This document shows positions 8,994-15,290 of a DNA stretch of 36,795 nucleotides, piece after piece. Source of the DNA: Planctomycetota bacterium (GTDB lineage: Bacteria; Planctomycetota; Phycisphaerae; Phycisphaerales; SM1A02); assembly GCA_027618565.1 (NCBI GenBank), contig JAQCEQ010000026.1, positions 1 through 36,795 on the forward strand, in the 5' to 3' direction. Position 1 is the first letter of the stretch, and the number at the start of each line of letters is the position of its first letter. Position numbers and translations under genes: made by a program. The notes under the pieces are model-generated. The model worked only from the letters and a program-made list of their open reading frames with translations, had not been told where the DNA came from and made no database searches.

Positions 8994-10730
8994 CCCAGGA
9001 TCTCCGTGACAGCACTGTCGGCGTCGTGGAAACTGTTTTCCCACGCGGGGAGCGCCCAGTTGTCCTGGTTCACGAAGTGAATGCGGCCGTCAATGGACCT
9101 GCGCAGCACCTCGCCGTATCCAGCCGAGAGGAACCCGGGTTGCATGAACGGCATCGCGTGCCCCCACCGCGTGAGGCGGACCTGTTCGACATCCTTCACC
9201 GCCGTGAACCGTGCGGTGTGCCATGGCAGTGGCCAGTACAGAGTGAGGACATCGGCATTGGCCGCCGGACCATTCGTAAAGCTCCCCGCAAGGACATCGG
9301 TGATGCGACGGTCAAACTCCATGTCGGGGCCCGTCTCCGGGAACGAATCGTTGTGGACCAGGAAGATGTCGTAGAAGTCTCGCGGCGCCGGACGGCGCAG
9401 GAGCACATTGGCGACGATGTAGGCCACCGTCGGCACCTGGTGCGTGGCCTGCTCCTTGCCGGAGTCGTAACTGGCCAATTCCGGCATGATGTGGCGAGCG
9501 AGGAACTTGCTGCCGGCGTGCACCGCATGCTGCGCCCGCGTCATGCGTGTCCTTCCAAATCGATCGTTCCAGGTGACACGCACGGCCCTGGAACCGGGCT
9601 CCAGCCGGACATCGATCACCCTGGCAGAGAGTCGCGCCATCGGCAAGGCGTTGACGCCAATCGGTGCGCCGCGCAATCGACGACGCTCCGCCGCCTTCAT
9701 GACCCCCCAGAGGCGTTGCGCCAGCCCAGCGTTCCCCCCGGGGAGCACGATGCGGCCAAACTCCTCGGCCGCCAGGAAGTTCCATCCGGCGGCGGCATTC
9801 AAGATCTCCCAGCCGACGCCAAACGAGGAGTAGCAGTAGGCCTGGATGGCATCCGCGGCCAGCGGCGGAAGCGGGCCGCCGATCGTGGACTCGATGTGGT
9901 CCTTGAGCGTGAATTGGTCCAGTTTCAGGACCAGTGCCTCTGAGGCTGCGTCCAACGGAATGTCGGGATAGGTTTCGTTGGCGTAAGTGTGCACCATGCG
10001 CCGGTATCCCGCCAGCGCCGTCCGCTCGTCCGAGGAGCAATCCGCGCACAAGTCCTCCACGATCTGATTGGCAAACTCGACCCGGAATCCGTCACCCGCG
10101 TCAATGCGGGCATCGTCGTAGATGCCGAGCTCCACGTAGAGCTTGTCCTCGATCGTCCCGCCGTCCGGCACCATGAAGTACGCGCTTCCCAGCGAGTACG
10201 GGATTCCGCGCCACGACTCGCCGATCGCGTTGCCTCCCAGGCGCGGGCGCATGTCAAACATCGCCACATGGACCGTGGGGTCACGCTGAGCCAAGAGCGC
10301 ACCCGTGGCCAGGCCGCTCAGCCCGCCACCGATGATCGCGACATCCACTTCTTCGTCGATCCCAAGCGCGTCACCCAGTTGCGGCGAGTGAAAGGGAAGC
10401 GTGCCCGGCCCAAACCAGTCGCCATGCCACTGTGACCGAAACGGCATGCCATGGATCATCGTGCTCTGGCCGAGAGCGCCATCGACCAGATGGAGAAATG
10501 GATCCGCCGGATCAAGCGTGGTGACGCCACCGGTTGCCGTCCGCTTGCGTGGCGACTGCCCCAGGCACCACTCCATCCCTGCGGGGAGGGACAAGACCGG
10601 ATGCTCTTCGCCCAAGCCATGACGGCGCCACCAACGCCGCCGAGAGTGCGCCGAGGCCCTGCCCGAGGATCGCGCGGCGATCCGACCGCGAATCGCGCTG
10701 TTCTCTGCGGTCATGCGGGGCAAAACCCAT
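8990..10730 (-). CDS. Tat-exported FAD-dependent oxidoreductase, apparently frameshifted near its N terminus
   Basis: The body contains a dinucleotide-binding fold (DVAIIGGGLSGLATGALL) and a following RLGGNA segment, as in amine-oxidase/protoporphyrinogen-oxidase-like FAD enzymes, and reads in one frame up to about 10600. In that frame the N terminus is a featureless Arg-rich stretch. In the neighbouring frame, starting at ATG 10730, a typical twin-arginine signal is seen: SDRRAILGQGLGALSAALVA, then PSWLG. Dropping one base near 10610-10620 joins PSWLG to EEHPVLSLPAGMEW and gives one continuous secreted protein. A -10 box TACCCT six bases before ATG 10730 supports that start. This is either a real inactivating frameshift or a sequencing/assembly error. 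The substrate is not predictable. The single open frame alone runs 8990-10765. Confidence 0.72.
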
Positions 10731-10736
10731 GGGACA

Positions 10737-10742
10737 AGGGTA
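10737..10742 (-). promoter_or_regulatory. -10 box TACCCT, predicted leaderless start at 10730
   Basis: TACCCT read on the minus strand, six bases before ATG 10730. A GTGGCA -35-like hexamer lies 17 bases further upstream. No Shine-Dalgarno is present. Confidence 0.45.
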
Positions 10743-10779
10743 ATCCAGTCCGGGCAAACTGCCACAGAATCGACTCAAC

Positions 10780-10807
10780 TTGCCAGAGCGTTTTTCCGAT
10801 GTATATT
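10780..10807 (+). promoter_or_regulatory. Sigma-70-type promoter of tRNA-Gly
   Basis: TTGCCA (10780-10785), a 16-base spacer and TATATT (10802-10807). Expected start is near 10814, about 50 bases before the tRNA. The leader holds a 7-bp hairpin (CCCAGTC 10818-10824 with GACTGGG 10834-10840). Confidence 0.7.
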
Positions 10808-10863
10808 GCCCGTCTTGCCCAGTCGCCCGAAAGGACTGGGTCCGCAAGTGCCACTTGCCATTT

Positions 10864-10935
10864 GCGGGTGTAGCTCAGTGGTAGAGCGCCACCTTGCCAA
10901 GGTGGATGTCGAGGGTTCAAGTCCCTTCACCCGCT
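10864..10935 (+). tRNA. tRNA-Gly (anticodon GCC)
   Basis: A complete cloverleaf: acceptor stem GCGGGTG with CACCCGC, D arm GCTC-AGTGGTA-GAGC, anticodon stem CCACC/GGTGG with loop TTGCCAA (GCC at 10896-10898), T arm GAGGG-TTCAAGT-CCCTT (one G-T pair) and discriminator T at 10935. CCA is not encoded. It decodes GGC and GGU, the main glycine codons in this GC-rich genome. It has its own promoter upstream and a terminator at 11023. Confidence 0.97.
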
Positions 10936-11022
10936 TCCTGGGTCGCGGCGAACCTAGCGAGGCCGCGGACCAGCCACGGCTGAGCGCCGCAAGTTCGAGC
11001 CTGAGTCTCCGTTGGAGCAATG

Positions 11023-11048
11023 ACCCCCGCCTTGGGGGTTTTTTCTTT
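11023..11048 (+). terminator. Rho-independent terminator after tRNA-Gly
   Basis: Stem ACCCCC (11023-11028), loop GCCTT, stem GGGGGT (11034-11039), running into a T-rich tract (TTTTTTCTTT). Confidence 0.85.
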
Positions 11049-11072
11049 CACTCGCCATACGATGAAGAGCCC

Positions 11073-11765
11073 GTGCCCCCTCCCCGCCTCATCCGCCTTC
11101 GGAGGCCGCCGATCCTTCATGTCGAGCCCGGGCCGTTTCTTCCCCCGCTGCCGTCAGAAACCACGCTGGATGATGTGGACCACGCCTGGCGAGGCCTGTG
11201 CGCCCTCAACCCCCGCTACCACGACGGCGAGATGCTCACGGTCCTGGGCGTCAGCCGAAACGGCTACGGCGGTGTGACCATCAATCTGGCGCAGATTTCC
11301 TACCGATTCCATGCGGTGCGCCACGCTGGGATCCCGCTGGGACTTCAGCCGCTTGGCGTCAAGGCGATGGTCAGCAGCAGTGATGGCGACCGGTTCCTCA
11401 TGGGCCAGCGCTCGCCGAGCGTCTCCACCTATCCCGGTCTCTGGGAGTTTGTGCCAGGCGGATCGGTTGAGCCGGGCATGTCGATTCGTGATGCCCTCCA
11501 TCGTGAGTGGGTCGAAGAGTCCGGGGTCGCAGCCGAGTCGCTTCGAGACCTGGTGCCCGTGGCGGTGCTGTTTGACCCCGATGCGTCAACATGGGAAGTC
11601 GTGCACCGGGCAGAACTCGCAAGCGAGTGTGACCTCCACACGTCCTGGGAACACACTTCGCTGCGTTGGCTCGCCGTCCACGAGATCACTTCGATGCGGG
11701 ATTCCCTCTCCCCCGCCTGCGCGCTCATGCTGGAATTGCTACCACTCCCCCGCGTATTCGATTGA
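11073..11765 (+). CDS. NUDIX hydrolase family protein
   Basis: 230 residues from GTG 11073. The NUDIX box is GGSVEPGMSIRDALHREWVEESGV: the metal-binding REWVEE core is intact, but the Glu normally found after the second conserved Gly (GE) is Met. The preceding FLMGQRSPSVSTYPGLWEFVP segment matches the usual first strands of the fold, and about 100 extra residues lie N-terminal. The open frame extends upstream through the tRNA gene and its terminator, so that part cannot be coding; GTG 11073 is the first plausible start after the terminator, with GAAGAG close by. Substrate is unknown; NUDIX enzymes hydrolyse nucleoside diphosphates linked to another group. It converges on pdxH. Confidence 0.8.
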   Translation: MPPPRLIRLRRPPILHVEPGPFLPPLPSETTLDDVDHAWRGLCALNPRYHDGEMLTVLGVSRNGYGGVTINLAQISYRFHAVRHAGIPLGLQPLGVKAMVSSSDGDRFLMGQRSPSVSTYPGLWEFVPGGSVEPGMSIRDALHREWVEESGVAAESLRDLVPVAVLFDPDASTWEVVHRAELASECDLHTSWEHTSLRWLAVHEITSMRDSLSPACALMLELLPLPRVFD

Positions 11766-11810
11766 GTGCGGCGCAGGGCAGGTGATGGCCCAAAGCCGAC
11801 CTCGATCTCC

Positions 11811-12503
11811 TCATGGTTGGATCCTTGTCGCCCGCCACGAAGCGCGAGGTTCAGTCCTCACCCAGACCGCTCGATCGTGGAGCCTCCCCGAGGCGTTGGT
11901 CCACAACTCCACTCCCGTCGCCACGATCCGAGAACCACCCCAGTGCGGCGGCCGTGGGATCGCCACATCCGGTCCGCCAGCGCACGCTGCCGCCAGCGCG
12001 ACGGGCGAGACTCCGAGTGACCGCATTGCCTTTGCGACCCTCTCAGCCAATGCCTGCCGTGACTCAATCGGTTCGGACTGCTCGCTGGCCCAGGCGCCAA
12101 GCCGCGAGAGCGGGTGACGAGAGGCAAAATAGGCGTCACTCTCGGTATCGCTGACTCGCTCGACGGCCCCCTCGACCCGCGCTTGATGCCCCGGGTGATC
12201 AAAGTGAAACACCGCAGCGGCTCGGGGATTCGCTTCCAACTCGCGCCCCTTGGCGCCGTGGCGATTCGTATAGAAAACAATCGCGCCCGCGTCCGCGTCG
12301 ATCGACTTGCACAGCACGATCCTGACGCGGGGTGCGCCGTCCGGCGACACAGTCGCCAGCGCCATCGAGTCGGGATTGGGGACCCGCTTCTCCCGCTTCG
12401 CGTCCTCGAACCACTCGATCAAGAGCGGGAATGGGCTCGCGGGAAGCGGCTCGGGAAGTCCCGGGCCACCGAGGAGCGAGATCGCCTGCGCGAGGAGGTC
12501 CAT
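11811..12503 (-). CDS. pdxH: Pyridoxamine 5'-phosphate oxidase
   Basis: 230 residues, close to the usual PdxH length. It shows the FMN-binding features in order: RVRIVLCKS (usually RxVLLK), FYTNRHGAKGRELEANPRAA, a strand with RVEGAVERVS, SDAYFASRHPLSRLGAWASEQSEPI, and the C-terminal LHDRAVW and Trp-containing end. The enzyme oxidises pyridoxamine or pyridoxine phosphate to pyridoxal 5'-phosphate with FMN and oxygen, in the cytoplasm. It is divergent from transketolase, with 117 bases between the two starts. The ATG at 12503 has no Shine-Dalgarno but a TAGAAT box seven bases upstream. Confidence 0.9.
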   Translation of the reverse strand: MDLLAQAISLLGGPGLPEPLPASPFPLLIEWFEDAKREKRVPNPDSMALATVSPDGAPRVRIVLCKSIDADAGAIVFYTNRHGAKGRELEANPRAAAVFHFDHPGHQARVEGAVERVSDTESDAYFASRHPLSRLGAWASEQSEPIESRQALAERVAKAMRSLGVSPVALAAACAGGPDVAIPRPPHWGGSRIVATGVELWTNASGRLHDRAVWVRTEPRASWRATRIQP

Positions 12504-12510
12504 GGGGCGG

Positions 12511-12516
12511 ATTCTA
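12511..12516 (-). promoter_or_regulatory. -10 box TAGAAT, predicted leaderless start of pdxH
   Basis: TAGAAT on the minus strand, seven bases before ATG 12503. No Shine-Dalgarno in between. A perfect TTGACA lies at 12538-12543, but its 21-base spacing is too long for a standard -35. Confidence 0.45.
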
Positions 12517-12620
12517 TGACGGCGAGCGTTGGCTTCCTGTCAAGGACGGTTGGCGTCCCGATATGCTCCAAACTCCTCGATTTCAAGGGCGAATCCTGCT
12601 CCACCGAGATCCCGATCACC

Positions 12621-14717
12621 ATGACCATGACCGCCACCCTATCGCTCCTCGAGACCGTCAACGCCGGCACCCCAGCCGGGACCCCCGCCATCGACTCGCT
12701 GGCCATCAACACGATCCGGACGCTGGCGATGGATGCGGTGCAGAAGGCGGAGTCGGGGCACCCGGGCGCGCCGATGGGCCTGGCACCGGTGGCCTACGAA
12801 CTCTTCCAAAGCGAGATTCGATTCGATCCCAGCACTCCCACGTGGGCGAACCGCGATCGCTTTGTGCTCAGCAACGGCCACGCATCGATGCTCCTCTACG
12901 CCACGCTCCATCTCTGCGGCGTGCCCCAACTGGATCGGCACGGCAAACCGACCGGCGAGGAAGCCGTGTCGCTGGACCAGATCAAGCAGTTTCGCCAGCT
13001 CAACAGCCGCACGCCAGGTCATCCGGAGTTTGGCATCACCACAGGCGTGGAGACGACGACTGGCCCACTCGGCCAGGGCATCGCCACCAGCGTCGGCATG
13101 GCGATCGCCGAACGATGGATGGCTGCCCGATACAACAAGCCTGGCTTTGAACTCTTCTCGCATCGAGTGTGGGCGATCTGCGGCGATGGCTGCCTGATGG
13201 AGGGAGTCTCCAACGAAGCAGCGTCGATGGCTGGACACCTTGGCCTGGGCAACCTGTGCTGGATCTACGACAGCAACAAGATCACGATCGAAGGCTCCAC
13301 GGACCTTGCGTTCACGGAGTGCATGCGATCCCGGTTCGTCGGCTACGGCTGGAATGTGCTGGAGGTGGCCGATGCCAATGACTTGCCGGCATTGCGCGCC
13401 GCGTTTGGTGGCGCCAAGAAGGTTACCGACACGCCCACGCTCATCATCGTGCACAGCCACATCGGCTGGGGGTCGCCGCACAAGCAAGACTCCCACTCCG
13501 CACACGGTGAGGCACTGGGCGTGGACGAGATCAAGGAGACCAAGCGCGCCTACGGTTGGCCGGAGGACAAGAGTTTCTTCGTCCCCGATGGCGTGCGCGA
13601 GCGCGTCGCGGAACGGCTGGGCGCACGAGGCAAGGCCGCGCGCGCCGAATGGGACGCGATGTTCGCGAAGTACCGCGCGCAGTTCCCCGACCTTGCCGCC
13701 CAGATCGACTGCATGGAATCCCGCACCCTCCCCAAGGGTTGGGATGCGGCGCTCTGTGCGTTCCCGGCGGACGCGAAGGGGATGGCCACCCGCGCGTCGG
13801 GCGGCAAGGTCCTCAACCAGATCGCGAAGGGAGTTCCCTTCTTGGTTGGCGGTGCGGCGGACCTGGCTCCCAGCACCAAGACACTGATCGACGGCGAGTC
13901 CGGGTTCCAGTCGGCTACGCCTGCAGGGCGCAACATGCACTTCGGCATCCGCGAGTTTGGCATGGGTGCCGCCTGCAACGGCATGTGCCTCTCGGGTCTC
14001 CGCTCGTACGGCGCCAGCTTCTTTTGCTTCACGGATTACGCCCGCCCAGCCATCCGGCTCTCTGCGCTCATGGAGATTCCCGTCCTCTGGATCTTCACGC
14101 ACGACTCCATCAACTTGGGCGAAGATGGACCCACGCACCAGCCGGTGGAGCATCTGGCGTCACTTCGTGCGATCCCCAACCTCCACACCTATCGCCCCGG
14201 CGACGCCAACGAAGTGGTGGAGTGCTTCCGCCAGGCGATGACCCACACGCACATGCCCGCGATGATGGTGCTCTCGCGCGGCAATGTGCCGACACTTGAT
14301 CGGTCGACGGTGGGCGCGGCGAGCGGCTGCGCACGCGGCGCCTATGTGCTCAAGGAGGCCAGTGCCGCTCCCAAGGCGATCCTCATCGGAACCGGCACGG
14401 AACTCCCGCTCTGCGTGAGCGCCGCGGCGACGCTGGAAGCCGCTGGAATCCCGACTCGCGTGGTCAGCATGCCATGCACCACACTTTTTTCCGAGCAAGA
14501 TGCCGCATACCGCGAGTCGGTGCTTCCGCGCGCCGTGACCGCACGAGTGGCGGTGGAAGCGGCCTCACCGCTCGGGTGGGATCGATGGATCGGCGACCGC
14601 GGCGCGTTCATCGGCATGACCACCTTTGGCGCCAGCGCCCCGGCGGGCGATCTCTACAAGCACTTCGGCATCACGCCGGAGCGGATTGTGGAAGCAGCGA
14701 AGCGCCTGGTTGGGTAG
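12621..14717 (+). CDS. tkt: Transketolase
   Basis: 698 residues. The N terminus ALAINTIRTLAMD-like segment (here SLAINTIRTLAMDAVQKAES) and GHPGAPMGLAP are classical. The thiamine diphosphate motif starts at GDGCLMEGVSNEA (about residue 188) and continues to the Asn in YDSNKITIEG. The pyrimidine-domain Glu is in GIREFGMG, and the substrate-contact THDSINLGEDGPTHQPVEHL is complete. The enzyme moves two-carbon ketol units in the pentose phosphate pathway. The open frame continues upstream across pdxH on the other strand; ATG 12621 (or 12627) is the first start that leaves only conserved sequence. No strong Shine-Dalgarno. TATGCT at 12562-12567 could be a -10 box, giving a leader of about 47 bases. 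Confidence 0.95.
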   Translation: MTMTATLSLLETVNAGTPAGTPAIDSLAINTIRTLAMDAVQKAESGHPGAPMGLAPVAYELFQSEIRFDPSTPTWANRDRFVLSNGHASMLLYATLHLCGVPQLDRHGKPTGEEAVSLDQIKQFRQLNSRTPGHPEFGITTGVETTTGPLGQGIATSVGMAIAERWMAARYNKPGFELFSHRVWAICGDGCLMEGVSNEAASMAGHLGLGNLCWIYDSNKITIEGSTDLAFTECMRSRFVGYGWNVLEVADANDLPALRAAFGGAKKVTDTPTLIIVHSHIGWGSPHKQDSHSAHGEALGVDEIKETKRAYGWPEDKSFFVPDGVRERVAERLGARGKAARAEWDAMFAKYRAQFPDLAAQIDCMESRTLPKGWDAALCAFPADAKGMATRASGGKVLNQIAKGVPFLVGGAADLAPSTKTLIDGESGFQSATPAGRNMHFGIREFGMGAACNGMCLSGLRSYGASFFCFTDYARPAIRLSALMEIPVLWIFTHDSINLGEDGPTHQPVEHLASLRAIPNLHTYRPGDANEVVECFRQAMTHTHMPAMMVLSRGNVPTLDRSTVGAASGCARGAYVLKEASAAPKAILIGTGTELPLCVSAAATLEAAGIPTRVVSMPCTTLFSEQDAAYRESVLPRAVTARVAVEAASPLGWDRWIGDRGAFIGMTTFGASAPAGDLYKHFGITPERIVEAAKRLVG

Positions 14718-14730
14718 TTGGGTAGTTGGG
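14710..14730 (+). repeat. 8-bp direct repeat across the transketolase stop codon
   Basis: TTGGGTAG at 14710-14717 and 14718-14725, then TTGGG. The gene's TAG stop (14715-14717) is the end of the first copy. Confidence 0.8.
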
Positions 14731-14773
14731 AGCAGGCGTCCGCCGCGGCGCCGGAGTCGGGGGGCGGCTTCAG

Positions 14774-14965
14774 TCACTCGTCCGAATCAAGGTCCGTCGA
14801 CTCCTGAGAGTCCATCTCGCCCTGAATCTGCGCCGACTCCAGGTCGCGGTCTGACTGAGTGCCAAAGATCGATCCCGAATCCTGGCCACTGTCGCAGGCG
14901 CAGAGGCACGCCACGACGACGATTGCGATGAGTCCCAGTCCAATGGGGGGGCGCGCGCGACTCAT
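14774..14965 (-). CDS. Small predicted lipoprotein
   Basis: 63 residues. A hydrophobic signal (IGLGLIAIVVVACLCAC) ends in a lipobox-like LCAC, giving a mature acidic peptide rich in Asp, Ser, Gln and Glu of about 40 residues. The ATG overlaps the stop of the glycine-zipper gene by four bases (ATGA at 14962-14965), which implies translational coupling and argues that it is a real gene. No known domain is recognised. The likely location is lipid-anchored on an envelope membrane. Confidence 0.6.
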   Translation of the reverse strand: MSRARPPIGLGLIAIVVVACLCACDSGQDSGSIFGTQSDRDLESAQIQGEMDSQESTDLDSDE

Positions 14966-15267
14966 GGGGTCTGCCCCTGCTGGAGGTTGGGTTCGTAGAT
15001 CCCCTGCTGCTCCTGCTGGAGCCGTTGCTTCTCCAGTTCATTCTTGTCCTGCTGCGTGCCGACCAGCGCACCGCCCAGCGCACCGATGCCGGCTCCGATA
15101 GCCGCGCCTTCCCAACCGCCAGCAATCGCCCCGACGCCAGCCCCGACACCAGTGCCAACCAGCGCGTCGGTTTCGGTGTTGTTCTGGCAACCGATGGAGA
15201 TCGCCGTGACGAGTGACGCTGCGCCGAGAGTGACGCGACGAATGGTGTGCGTGGGTCGATTCTGCAT
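14962..15267 (-). CDS. Glycine-zipper lipoprotein
   Basis: 101 residues. The signal sequence ends in a lipobox-like SIGC (about residues 24-27). Then come a glycine-zipper region, GTGVGAGVGAIAGGWEGAA continuing to GALGGALVG (about residues 38-68), and a Gln/Glu-rich tail. Glycine-zipper segments of this type sit in outer-membrane-associated lipoproteins such as the SlyB/YMGG group. It is the first gene of a two-gene unit with the small lipoprotein. Its ATG is 23 bases from the start of the divergent penicillin acylase gene; a TAGCAT box lies six bases upstream and there is no Shine-Dalgarno. Confidence 0.78.
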   Translation of the reverse strand: MQNRPTHTIRRVTLGAASLVTAISIGCQNNTETDALVGTGVGAGVGAIAGGWEGAAIGAGIGALGGALVGTQQDKNELEKQRLQQEQQGIYEPNLQQGQTP

Positions 15268-15271
15268 GCAG
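15262..15271. repeat. 10-bp palindrome CTGCATGCAG at the divergent start region
   Basis: A perfect palindrome covering the first codon of the glycine-zipper lipoprotein gene and lying just upstream of the acylase -10 box. It could be an operator or chance. Confidence 0.35.
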
Positions 15272-15273
15272 CA

Positions 15274-15283
15274 ATGCTACGCT
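15274..15283. promoter_or_regulatory. Overlapping divergent -10 boxes (TAGCAT minus, TACGCT plus)
   Basis: On the minus strand TAGCAT (15279 to 15274) is six bases before ATG 15267. On the plus strand TACGCT (15278-15283) is seven bases before ATG 15291. The two boxes share 15278-15279. Neither gene has a Shine-Dalgarno, so both transcripts are predicted to start at or next to the start codon. Confidence 0.5.
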
Positions 15284-15290
15284 TTGTGAC

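Noticed and set aside
10600-10630. Programmed ribosomal frameshift in the oxidoreductase gene
   Set aside because: No slippery heptamer of the usual X XXY YYZ type and no obvious stimulatory hairpin was seen at the join; an indel or sequence error is simpler.
10713-11072. N-terminal 120 codons of the open frame leading into the NUDIX gene
   Set aside because: This stretch contains the tRNA-Gly gene and its terminator, so it is open only by chance; the start was placed at GTG 11073.
12511-12543. TTGACA plus TAGAAT as a full sigma-70 promoter of pdxH
   Set aside because: The spacing is 21 bases, too long. Only the TAGAAT box is kept as a -10 candidate.
12114-12620. Upstream extension of the transketolase frame
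   Set aside because: It runs antisense through pdxH and has no transketolase similarity; conserved sequence starts after ATG 12621.
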